Source of the DNA: a bacterium HR40
GTDB lineage: Bacteria; Pseudomonadota; Alphaproteobacteria; Geminicoccales; Geminicoccaceae
Assembly: GCA_002898275.1 (NCBI GenBank)
Contig: BEIQ01000001.1
Coordinates: forward strand, 923,899 to 987,898
Reading direction: 5' to 3'
Length of the DNA: 64,000 nt
In this document: one piece after another, positions 43,520 through 50,934 of the stretch
Layout of the letters: the number at the start of each line of letters is the position of its first letter
Position numbering within the stretch: position 1 is the first letter of the stretch
Position numbers and translations under genes: made by a program
Notes under the pieces: generated by a model
Databases searched by the model: none
The model's input: only the letters and a program-made list of their open reading frames with translations
Told to the model about the DNA's origin: nothing

Positions 43520-44656
43520 TCAGTAGAGATATTTCCAGGCTCCGCCAGAGACCTCGAGCATTTTGAAGGATTCGAGGCCGAGGCCCATGTGGTCCTGCGG
43601 GCTCATGGTGAAGATGCCATCCACTCCGACGAAGCCCTTGGTCGTCTCGAGAGCCTCGCGCACCTTTTCGCGGTCGGTCGTCCCGGCGCGGCGGATCGCG
43701 TCGACGAGCAGCATGAGACCGTCATAGGCATGACCGCCGAAGGTCGAGACGTCTTCCTTGTAGGCCTTGGTGTAGGCCTCGATGTAGGCGAGGGCCACCG
43801 CACGCTGCGGATCCGACTCCGGTAGCTGGTCGGCCACGAGAAGAGCGGCGCAAGGGAGGCGCACGCCTTCGGCAGCGGCGCCGGCGCCCTGGATGAACTG
43901 CTTGGAGCACGAACCGTGATTGTGGTAGAGCCGAGCCGAAAGACCGAGCTGGGCGAAGTTCTTGGTGACCACCACCGACGGCGCGCCGAAGCCGCAGAAT
44001 AGAACAGCCTCCGCACCTGAGTTACGAATATTGACGAGCTGGGGCGTGACGTCGGTGACGTCGGTACCGTACTGCTCGGTCGCAACGATCGTGAGCTCGT
44101 AGTTCTTTGCCTGCTCCTGGGCGTTCGCGAGACACGACTTATCGAAGCCGCCCGATCCGCCGATCAGACCGACCTTGCGCAGGCCCGCCTTCTTCATGTC
44201 TTCGTAGACCTTCTGGACCGCCATGCGGTCACTGTGCGGGGTCTTGAACACCCACTTCTTCACCGGTTCGACGATGACCGAGGCGCCGGCCAGCGAGATG
44301 AAGGGGATCCCGGCTTGCTCCACGAGCTCGACCACCGCCATGGTCTCGCCGGTGGTGGTGCCGCCGACGATGAAGTCGACCCGATCCTGCTCGATCAGCC
44401 GCTTGACGAAGGTGACCGCATCCTTGGCACTGCTGCCGGTGTCGTAGACCACGAGCTCGACCTTGCGACCGAGCAGGCCGCCCTCGTCGTTGAGCTTTTT
44501 CACATAGAGCTCGAGCGTTTTCTTCTCGGGATCGCCGAGAAAAGCCGCCGCTCCCGTGACGGCGAGAAAGGAGCCGATCCGGATCGCCTCCTGAGCCGAC
44601 GCCGTAGCGCTGGCCAGGATCGCGACAGCCATCGCAGCCCGTGCGAGTCCGCGCAT
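43520..44656 (-). CDS. branched-chain amino acid type ABC substrate-binding protein
   Basis: Periplasmic type I binding protein (LivJ family). The 378-residue precursor has a signal peptide ending ASAQ. The mature chain begins AIRIGSFLAVTGAAAFLGDPEKKTLELYV, continues with VVYDTGSSAKDAV, FIVGGTTTGETMAV and FAQLGL, and ends with DGIFTMSPQDHMGL. The ATG at 44656 is better spaced from GGGAGG than the ATG at 44662. No permease or ATPase gene is adjacent. The only partner is the diguanylate cyclase gene downstream, so the protein may supply a distant transporter or act in sensing. Confidence 0.9.
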   Translation of the reverse strand: MRGLARAAMAVAILASATASAQEAIRIGSFLAVTGAAAFLGDPEKKTLELYVKKLNDEGGLLGRKVELVVYDTGSSAKDAVTFVKRLIEQDRVDFIVGGTTTGETMAVVELVEQAGIPFISLAGASVIVEPVKKWVFKTPHSDRMAVQKVYEDMKKAGLRKVGLIGGSGGFDKSCLANAQEQAKNYELTIVATEQYGTDVTDVTPQLVNIRNSGAEAVLFCGFGAPSVVVTKNFAQLGLSARLYHNHGSCSKQFIQGAGAAAEGVRLPCAALLVADQLPESDPQRAVALAYIEAYTKAYKEDVSTFGGHAYDGLMLLVDAIRRAGTTDREKVREALETTKGFVGVDGIFTMSPQDHMGLGLESFKMLEVSGGAWKYLY

Positions 44657-44788
44657 TCCCATTCCTCCCTCGGTTGCTGGTGCCGGCCTTCGCAAATCTG
44701 CCGGCGCCATCGCGGCTCGCCATACACCGGCCGGCACCGGCAGGCAAACGCGCGGGCGCGAGTCCACGGCTGGACTTCCCGAGTGCGC

Positions 44789-44806
44789 GCGACCATAATT
44801 GGTCGC
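44789..44806. promoter_or_regulatory. perfect inverted repeat in a divergent intergenic region
   Basis: GCGACCA-TAAT-TGGTCGC: seven-base perfect arms around an A+T centre, lying between the binding-protein gene (starting leftward at 44656) and the small gene at 44830, 23 bases before the latter's ATG. This is the form of a dimeric repressor site. Confidence 0.45.
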
Positions 44807-44829
44807 TCGAGCGGCGAACGAGTCGCAGC

Positions 44830-45033
44830 ATGAACGAACTTCTGGCTCTCGTCTTCCTCGCCTGTACCACCGTTGCCGGCGGCGAGCGCTGCGAGCGGAT
44901 CTCGATTCCGTGGGACCGCCCGGCGATGGCCTGCATGTTGCTGGGACAGGCGGAAATCGCCCGCTGGTTCGAGGAACATCCCCGCTATCGGTTGCGGGGC
45001 GGATGGCGGTGCGAGCGGGATCGCGACACCTGA
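44830..45033 (+). CDS. small conserved hypothetical protein
   Basis: A 67-residue protein starting with a hydrophobic segment (MNELLALVFLACTTVAGGE) and containing RCERISIPWDRPAMACMLLGQAEIARW and a final YRLRGGWRCERD. The three to four cysteines and the Trp/Gly pattern look conserved rather than random, and I recall similar short proteins in other alphaproteobacteria. The N-terminal part could be an uncleaved or cleaved signal, giving a periplasmic disulphide protein. No function can be given. A perfect inverted repeat lies just upstream. Confidence 0.6.
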   Translation: MNELLALVFLACTTVAGGERCERISIPWDRPAMACMLLGQAEIARWFEEHPRYRLRGGWRCERDRDT

Positions 45034-45152
45034 CGCCCCGCGCTGGTCGCGACACGGCGACGCAGGAGGGGCAGACGAAAGACTTTGCCATCCGGCGGTC
45101 GTGCTGCTAACTCGGGGCCGCCCCGGTAGCGGTTCGGGAGGTCACGGGAAGG

Positions 45153-45599
45153 ATGTCCTTGGTGCGTGCCGCCGTATTCGTTGGTCTGCTCGCCTTCGCC
45201 GCTGGCAGCGGCTTCGCGCAGCAGCAGGGCCAGAGCAGCGACAGCGACGACGCCTACGAACGTCCCTACAAGATCTGTGCCGAGAACACCGTCGATCCCG
45301 GCACCTATAACGGCTACCGGCGCTATCATGCCTTCTGTCACCAGTGCCATGGGCCGGACGGGCTGGGCAGCTCCTACGCCCCGAAGCTCGTCGATTCCCT
45401 CCAGGTCCTGAAGCGAGACCAGTTCAACGAGGTCGTCGTCAACGGCCGCCAGAACTTGGCCGCCGGCCAGGAAAAGGTGATGCCGTCGTTCGGTCACGTC
45501 GAGGACGTCATGATGTATCTCGACGACATCTATTCCTATCTCAAGGCGCGTTCGGACGGCAAGCTCGGCCGCGGCCGGCCGCAGCGCTGCCCAGCCTGA
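45153..45599 (+). CDS. c-type cytochrome, methanol/alcohol-oxidation related (XoxG-like)
   Basis: Periplasmic single-haem cytochrome. The 148-residue precursor has a signal peptide ending GFAQ. Haem is bound at FCHQCHG (Cys62, Cys65, His66), and the distal methionine is probably in EKVMPSFG. The pattern YNGYRRYHAFCHQCHGPDGLG, VVVNGRQNLAAGQEKVMPSF and YLDDIYSYLKARSDGKLGRGRP belongs to the small four-cysteine cytochromes that accompany PQQ alcohol dehydrogenases, where they take electrons from the enzyme. The next two genes fit that context, but the dehydrogenase itself is not in the window. Confidence 0.85.
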   Translation: MSLVRAAVFVGLLAFAAGSGFAQQQGQSSDSDDAYERPYKICAENTVDPGTYNGYRRYHAFCHQCHGPDGLGSSYAPKLVDSLQVLKRDQFNEVVVNGRQNLAAGQEKVMPSFGHVEDVMMYLDDIYSYLKARSDGKLGRGRPQRCPA

Positions 45600-45611
45600 G
45601 GTCGGAGAGTC

Positions 45612-46967
45612 GTGCGCGGGGCGCTGGTCGGTCTGGTTTTAGCCCTCCTCTCGTTCGCCGGCCGCGAGCTGTCGGCGGCAGGTGAGCCCAGCCGAGGCGA
45701 GCTCGCCTCGCGCACCGCTTTCCGGGTCTGTGCCGATCCCGACAATCTGCCGTTTTCCAACGCCGCCGGAGAAGGCTTCGAGAACCGTATCGCCGAGCTC
45801 TTCGCCGCCGAGCTCGGGCTTCCGGTCGAATATACCTGGCATCCGCAGACACTGGGCTTTATCGCCAACACGCTCCGCAGCTACCGCTGCGACGTGATCA
45901 TCGGGACGAGCGCCGTCCACGAGCTCGTTCAGAACACCCGCTCCTACTACCGTTCCACCTATGTGCTGGTGTATCGGGCGGAGGATCGCGACCGCTTCTC
46001 GAGCCTCGACTCCCCGCTCGTCGGAATCGCCCGCATCGGTGTGGTGGCGAACACGCCGCCGGCGGCGTTGCTCGTCCGTCGCGGGCTCATCGCCAATGTC
46101 CGTTCCTACGATCTGCAGGTCGACACCCGGATCCGCCATCCGGCCCGCGAGGCGGTCGAGGCGGTGGCCAGCGGCGAGCTCGACATGGCGCTCGTCTGGG
46201 GCCCGATCGGCGGCTATTTCGCCGCCCGCAGCCCGGTACCCCTCGAATGGGTGCCGGTGGCGAGCGAGCCCGGAAGCCCGCCGATGGACTATCGCATCAC
46301 CATGGGTGTGCGCTTTGGCGAGACCGAGTGGCTCGACACCTTGAACGAACTCATCCGCAAGAAGAGCCGCGAGATCGAGGCCATCCTCGCCGACTATGGC
46401 GTGCCGTTGCTCGACCGCAACGGCCGCCTCATGAACCCTCCGCCCTGGCTCGCCTCGCCCCAACGACAAGGACAGCTGTTCGACCCTCTGGGCTATCGGA
46501 TCGCCGACTACCGCGCCCCAGTGCCAGACGCGCCGGAGGGGGTGAGCGCCGCGGCCACCTCCGAGGTGGTCGCGCTGCTGCGCGACGGTGCGCTGGCCCT
46601 CGACGTCTTCCCGGCGTCGCCGCGGCCACCTGGCCGGCCCGCCGATGCGCTGTGGCTTCCGCCCAAGCGCGAGACGATCGCCGGCGCTGTCTGGTTGCCC
46701 AATGTCGGCCTCGGCATCCTTCCTCCCGACACGGCGGCCTATCTGCGCGCGGCCCTCGCTGCCCTCACGGGCGGCGATCGCGCGCGTCCCTTGGTCTTCT
46801 TTTGCGAGCGCGACTGCTGGATGTCGTGGAACGCCGCGCGCCGAGCGCGTCACGAGCTGGGCTTTACCCGCGTCTTCTGGTATGGGGACGGAACGGATGG
46901 CTGGCGAGAAGGCGGGCATCCGCTCGTGTCGACAACGCCCTACGAAGTGCCCCCGCACACTCAGTGA
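45612..46967 (+). CDS. XoxJ-like binding protein fused to a PQQ-associated rhodanese-like domain
   Basis: Two domains in one 451-residue secreted protein. After the signal peptide (about residues 1-28), residues 35-265 form a periplasmic binding-protein fold of the quinoprotein-dehydrogenase-associated type: FRVCADPDNLPFSNAAGEGFENRIAEL, SYRCDVIIGTSA, then LVWGPIGGYFAARS. Residues 315-451 are a rhodanese-like domain with ALDVFPASPRPPGRP, IAGAVWLPNVGLGIL and CERDCWMSWNAA (Cys398, Cys402, Trp403), then WYGDGTDGW. These two families are normally encoded by separate genes in PQQ alcohol-oxidation loci. XoxJ is thought to help activate or partner XoxF. Confidence 0.85.
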   Translation: MRGALVGLVLALLSFAGRELSAAGEPSRGELASRTAFRVCADPDNLPFSNAAGEGFENRIAELFAAELGLPVEYTWHPQTLGFIANTLRSYRCDVIIGTSAVHELVQNTRSYYRSTYVLVYRAEDRDRFSSLDSPLVGIARIGVVANTPPAALLVRRGLIANVRSYDLQVDTRIRHPAREAVEAVASGELDMALVWGPIGGYFAARSPVPLEWVPVASEPGSPPMDYRITMGVRFGETEWLDTLNELIRKKSREIEAILADYGVPLLDRNGRLMNPPPWLASPQRQGQLFDPLGYRIADYRAPVPDAPEGVSAAATSEVVALLRDGALALDVFPASPRPPGRPADALWLPPKRETIAGAVWLPNVGLGILPPDTAAYLRAALAALTGGDRARPLVFFCERDCWMSWNAARRARHELGFTRVFWYGDGTDGWREGGHPLVSTTPYEVPPHTQ

Positions 46968-47000
46968 GGCGCACGGCGAGGGGGCGGTGAGAGGAGGGTG

Positions 47001-47795
47001 ATGCGTCGTCGCCATCTCCTGTACGTCGCAGCATCTGGCCTCGTGGCGGCGGCTGCTGGCGTGCGCGGCCAGAGCATGATGGGGAATGTCGATCTCGCTT
47101 CCCCGCGCATGTCCCAAGCGGAGCTCAGCCGCGCCGATATCGAACGCATGCTGGGCGAGGCCTCCGGAACCCCTCTCGATCTCCGCGACCGCAGCCTCAA
47201 CCGTCTCGACCTGTCCGGTCTGGATCTGCGGGGCGCGAAGCTGCAATGGGCGCGCCTCAACGGTGCGAACCTCGAGGACTGCCAGCTCGAAGGAGCCGAT
47301 CTCTCCTTGGTGTGGGCGATGGGTGCCCGGTTCGCCGGGGCCCGGATGCGTGGCAGCGATCTCTTCCAGGGCCAGTTCCGGGGCGCTGTTTTCGACCGTG
47401 CCGATCTGAGCGGTGCGCGGCTCGTCGGCAATTTCGAGATGGCGCGCTTCGACCATGCCATCCTGCGGGCGGTGCGGGCAGGTGCAGACATGCGCAACCA
47501 GAGCATGGGCCTCATCCGTGCCGTCTTCCGCTCGGCGACGCTGGTCGGCGCCGATCTGACGGGCGGCGACTTTTCCCGCGCCGACTTCGAATATGCGCGG
47601 CTCGCGACTGCGACCCTGCGCGACGCCGACTTCACGATGGCGCTGCTCGGGGGTGCCAATCTCCAGGGCGCCGATTGCACGGGTCTCGATCTTACCGGTG
47701 CCGACATCGCGAGTGCCGATTTCCGCGGCGCCCGTGGCATCGAGGGGATTCGCGGCCTCGATGCCACCACGAACCGGCATCGCGCCTTCTTCTGA
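47001..47795 (+). CDS. secreted pentapeptide-repeat protein
   Basis: A 264-residue protein with a Tat-like signal (RRRHLLYVAASGLVAAAAG), then a long run of A(D/N)LxX repeats, for example LDLRGAKLQWARLNGANLEDCQLEGADLS-type units from about residue 70 to the end. These form a right-handed quadrilateral beta-helix. The function is unknown; similar proteins occur beside PQQ-dependent dehydrogenase and cytochrome genes, as here. GAGGAGG precedes the ATG; a GTG directly before it is also possible. It is the third gene of the alcohol-oxidation-like set. Confidence 0.85.
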   Translation: MRRRHLLYVAASGLVAAAAGVRGQSMMGNVDLASPRMSQAELSRADIERMLGEASGTPLDLRDRSLNRLDLSGLDLRGAKLQWARLNGANLEDCQLEGADLSLVWAMGARFAGARMRGSDLFQGQFRGAVFDRADLSGARLVGNFEMARFDHAILRAVRAGADMRNQSMGLIRAVFRSATLVGADLTGGDFSRADFEYARLATATLRDADFTMALLGGANLQGADCTGLDLTGADIASADFRGARGIEGIRGLDATTNRHRAFF

Positions 47796-47964
47796 ACCGG
47801 AGGCGCCCAGCTGGCGCGAGCCCGCCGCCACCCGAGCCTCCGCCCGTGACAGCATGGATCGCGGTTCTCGGTCGGAGGCCGTGCCGGTGCCGGGCGAGGC
47901 CGCCGCACGGTCGGGCGGTGCGCCGCCGGCATGCGCGACTGCAACGGCGAGGGGAGATGCAGCC

Positions 47965-48567
47965 ATGACACGGGAGCGGCCGTCCCGGGCCGAGGCGGAA
48001 GCGGCGGTGCGCACGCTCCTCGCCTTTTCCGGCGACGATCCGGGACGGGAAGAACTGCGGGCCACCCCGGCGCGCGTGGTCGAGGCGTTCGAGGAGTATT
48101 TCTCCGGCTATCGGCGCGAGGCAGCGGAGTTGTTCCGCGACAGGATGCCGGCGGGTCCTATGCGCGGCCAGCCGGTCGTCCTGCGGGGGATCGACTTCGC
48201 CTCCCATTGCGAACACCATCTCGCCCCCTTCTTCGGTACCGCCCAGGTGGGCTTCATCGCCGGGGAGAACCTGGTCGGCCTCGGGCAACTCGTCGAGCTC
48301 GTGCGCATCTACTCCCGGCGGCTCCAGATCCAGGAGCGGCTCACGCGCCAGATCGCCGACGCGCTCGAAGCGCATCTCGCCCCTCTCGGCGTCGGGGTCC
48401 TGCTCGAGGCCACCCACACCTGTGCGGCCGTGCGCGGCCCCTGTCAGCCGCGCGGCCGTTTTGTCACCGCTTGCTTCCGGGGCGCGTTCGCCGAGGATTC
48501 GGCGCTGCGCGAACTCTTGCGCAGCGGCACCACGGGCTCCTCCTCCCCGTCCGTGGTCTGCGGTTGA
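47965..48567 (+). CDS. folE: GTP cyclohydrolase I
   Basis: First step of tetrahydrofolate synthesis, GTP to dihydroneopterin triphosphate. The 200-residue protein has the RATPARVVEAFEEYFSGY start, the zinc and active-site segment SHCEHHLAPFFGTAQVGFIAG, LVELVRIYSRRLQIQERLTRQIADAL and the second zinc cysteine in EATHTCAAVRG. The usual CMxxRGV of that last motif reads CAAVRGP, a noticeable variation. GGGGAG precedes the ATG by about ten bases. It faces the HAD hydrolase gene convergently. Confidence 0.93.
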   Translation: MTRERPSRAEAEAAVRTLLAFSGDDPGREELRATPARVVEAFEEYFSGYRREAAELFRDRMPAGPMRGQPVVLRGIDFASHCEHHLAPFFGTAQVGFIAGENLVGLGQLVELVRIYSRRLQIQERLTRQIADALEAHLAPLGVGVLLEATHTCAAVRGPCQPRGRFVTACFRGAFAEDSALRELLRSGTTGSSSPSVVCG

Positions 48568-48589
48568 GCCGCCCCGGCGACTCCGCCCC

Positions 48590-49465
48590 TCAGAGCCTCA
48601 CCCGCTCGATCACGAAGTCCGGGATCGCTCCGAATTCTTCGCCGAGTTGGCGGGCGACGGCGGCTACCTGCGCGGGCGTACGGGCTGCGGCAAAGGCGTC
48701 GCGATGGATGCCCGAGGTGACGAGGCAGACAGCGAGACCGGAACGCTTGGCCCCGACGACGTCGTGCGAGGCGGAGTCGCCGATCGCGAGAATGCGTTCG
48801 CGGGCGACGCCCGGGAGACGGGAAAGGCAAGCGTCGTAGATGAGCGACGCGGGCTTGCCGATATAGGTGACCGGTCCGCCGAGTTTCTCGTAGGCTTCCG
48901 CCACGGCACCTGGCCCCAGCGCCAGATGCCCTCCCACTGGGGCGATCCGGTCGGGATTGGAACAAATGGCCGGAATGCGTCTGATCGCCGCCTGCTGCAC
49001 GATGGGCAGATAGTCCTCGAGCGTCTTCAGCGGGCTGTCGACGCCGGTGATGAAGAGGAAATCGGCCTTGTCCACGTCGTCGACGAGCTCGAGATCGAGT
49101 CCCTCGACCACCCCGAGGTCGCCGAAGCGCGTCAACAAGTAGCAACGACGTCCGAGCTCCGAAAACGGGGGCTCGCTTCGCGCTTTGAGCAGCTCGTAGG
49201 CCACCTCGCCCGAGGTGACCGAGCCGGCGAGGAGCGAAAGATCGAGTCCCATCTCGGCAAGCCTGCGATCGTTGTAGGAGGCACGCCGGCCAGAGTTGGA
49301 GAGCAGCACGATCCGCTTGCCCGCCGCCGCCAGCTGGGCGAGAGCATCGATGACGCCCGGGAACATGCACCGGCCGTCGTGCATCACTCCCCACTGGTCG
49401 AAGAGGAAGGCGTCGTAGTGCTCAGCGATCTCCGCGAGAGACCGCAGGACCTGGGGCTCCGCCAT
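48590..49465 (-). CDS. HAD superfamily class IIA hydrolase (TIGR01459-type)
   Basis: Phosphatase-like protein of unknown substrate, typical of alphaproteobacteria. The 291-residue product has the nucleophile motif FLFDQWGVMHDG (first Asp), LLSNSGRRASYNDRRLAEMG (motif II), the class IIA cap region with LEDYLPIVQQAA and PDRIAPVGG, YIGKPASLIYDACL and the magnesium-binding ILAIGDSASHDVVGAK. The ATG at 49465 is chosen for a GGGA eight bases upstream and for normal family length; an ATG at 49477 is close by. It is in the same orientation as coq9 and def. Confidence 0.88.
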   Translation of the reverse strand: MAEPQVLRSLAEIAEHYDAFLFDQWGVMHDGRCMFPGVIDALAQLAAAGKRIVLLSNSGRRASYNDRRLAEMGLDLSLLAGSVTSGEVAYELLKARSEPPFSELGRRCYLLTRFGDLGVVEGLDLELVDDVDKADFLFITGVDSPLKTLEDYLPIVQQAAIRRIPAICSNPDRIAPVGGHLALGPGAVAEAYEKLGGPVTYIGKPASLIYDACLSRLPGVARERILAIGDSASHDVVGAKRSGLAVCLVTSGIHRDAFAAARTPAQVAAVARQLGEEFGAIPDFVIERVRL

Positions 49466-49523
49466 GCCGTATCCCATGGGCAGGTGAGGGTTCGCTCGAA
49501 AGGTCGTCGGGTGCGATGCGACG

Positions 49524-50183
49524 TCAACCCGTGCGGCCGTCGGTGCGCTCTCGCCCAAAACCGGGAAAGATGCGGGCAAAGCTGGCACACCGTGCGGACA
49601 GGCGGCCGAGATTCACCACCTCCTCGAGGCGACGATCGAGAAAGGCCCAGGTATCCCGGTATCCCTCGCTGTCTTCCTCGAGCCAGTAGAACAGGGTGGC
49701 AACGAGCACCCCGGCGAGCAGGATGCGACGGGTGTACCCGTTCGCGCCCTCGCTCTCGGCATCGTCGAAGCCGGCCTTCTTCCAGATGCGGTCGCACGTC
49801 CGCCACAGTGCCGCCACACCTCCGGGGAGATGGCGCGGCAGGCCGCGGGCGAGCACTGCCCGGCGCACCGCCTCGCGGTAGGGTGCCAAGGCCTCGAAAC
49901 GCGCGCGCACCAGCCGGGCGATGCGCCGCCGGACGGGAAGCTTCGTCAGGTCCTCTTCGGCGACGGCCGCGAGCATCCGCCGATCCGCCCAGTCGTCGAG
50001 CCAGTCGAGGAGAGCCGCCGGACCTTGGGGGAAAAGGCGGCGAGCGGTGGCCGGATCGATGCCGGCATCGGCGATGGCACGGCGGAAGGTGTGCTCGCCG
50101 AACCCGTCGAAGGCGGCATGTTCGAGGGCCGCTTCGAGGATCCGGTCCTTGAGCTCGATTCGCTTGCGGACGGCGTCCTTCAC
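49524..50183 (-). CDS. coq9: COQ9 family protein
   Basis: Lipid-binding accessory factor of ubiquinone biosynthesis, shared by alphaproteobacteria and mitochondria, with a TetR-like fold. The 219-residue product begins with VKDAVRKRIELKDRILEAALEHAAFDGFGEHTFRRAIADAG, followed by LFPQGPAALLDWLDDWADRRML. The central region has RARFEALAPYREAVRRAVLARGLPRH and the lipid-binding C-terminal part has YTRRILLAGVLVATLFYWLEEDSEGYRDTWAFLDRRL. The GTG start overlaps the def stop, with GGAGAG upstream. No other ubiquinone genes are in the window. Confidence 0.93.
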   Translation of the reverse strand: MKDAVRKRIELKDRILEAALEHAAFDGFGEHTFRRAIADAGIDPATARRLFPQGPAALLDWLDDWADRRMLAAVAEEDLTKLPVRRRIARLVRARFEALAPYREAVRRAVLARGLPRHLPGGVAALWRTCDRIWKKAGFDDAESEGANGYTRRILLAGVLVATLFYWLEEDSEGYRDTWAFLDRRLEEVVNLGRLSARCASFARIFPGFGRERTDGRTG

Positions 50184-50722
50184 TTGCGGCTCTCCGGCGC
50201 GACGACTTCCGCGAGGAACCGCTCCAGCTGCTCCTCGACCGAGAGATAGCGCAGATCGGGCATGCGCATCAAAAACAGAATGCCATCGAGGTGATCGATC
50301 TCGTGCTGGAGGATGCGCGCGAACAGGCCCTCGGCCTCGCCCTCGACGGCCTCCCCCTGCTCGTCGACAGCGCGGTAGCGAACGCGCCGATAACGCGGCA
50401 CGAGCCCGCGCAGCGAGGGGATCGAGAGACATCCCTCGAGTCCCATTTCCATCTCCTCGCCGAGCGGTTCGACGACCGGGTCGACCAACACGAGCGGTGG
50501 GACCTGGCGTGCCGTTTCCCGCTTTCCCACCGGTCGGGCAAGCAGGATACGCAGGCTCTCGCGCACCTGCGGTGCCGCCAATCCGAGACCGCGCGCCTCC
50601 TCCAGGGTCTCGCGCATATCGGCGACGAGCCGCCGGATGTCGCCTGTCGTGGGATCCCCGACCGGCTCCGCCCGCCGCAGCAGGACCGGATGACCGATTT
50701 TCGCGATGTCCAGAACCGCCAA
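50180..50722 (-). CDS. def: peptide deformylase
   Basis: Removes the formyl group from nascent proteins. The 180-residue metalloenzyme carries the three motifs GLGLAAPQV, EGCLSIPSLRG and QHEIDHLDGILF, with the Cys and two His metal ligands. The start is a TTG at 50722, chosen because AGGAG precedes it by seven bases and LAVLDIAKIGHPVLL is the usual N-terminus. An upstream ATG would add 18 non-conserved residues. It is not next to fmt here, and is paired with coq9 through a GTGA overlap. Confidence 0.94.
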   Translation of the reverse strand: MAVLDIAKIGHPVLLRRAEPVGDPTTGDIRRLVADMRETLEEARGLGLAAPQVRESLRILLARPVGKRETARQVPPLVLVDPVVEPLGEEMEMGLEGCLSIPSLRGLVPRYRRVRYRAVDEQGEAVEGEAEGLFARILQHEIDHLDGILFLMRMPDLRYLSVEEQLERFLAEVVAPESRK

Positions 50723-50934
50723 GGGAGACTCCTGCCCTCTGCCTCCTCGCCAACATATCGGGCATCGTGCCCGCACGCCAACGGGCCGAGACTGCCAGCC
50801 CCTGCGCAGGCTGCGACGTCGCCGGCGATTGACCCGATTTGCGAGACAGCCTAGCTAGCCGGTGGGCTGCCGGTCCGGGCGCGAGCCGGACGGCGGCCGG
50901 ATCCCGCAAACTCGAGCGACGGGCTCTGGCATCC

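Noticed and set aside
44230-44833. A plus-strand frame upstream of the 67-residue gene
   Set aside because: It is antisense to the binding-protein gene, whose product has a clear signal peptide and family motifs.
45639-48065. An 808-codon minus-strand frame opposite the XoxJ-rhodanese and pentapeptide genes
   Set aside because: Composition artefact of the repetitive GC-rich genes on the plus strand.
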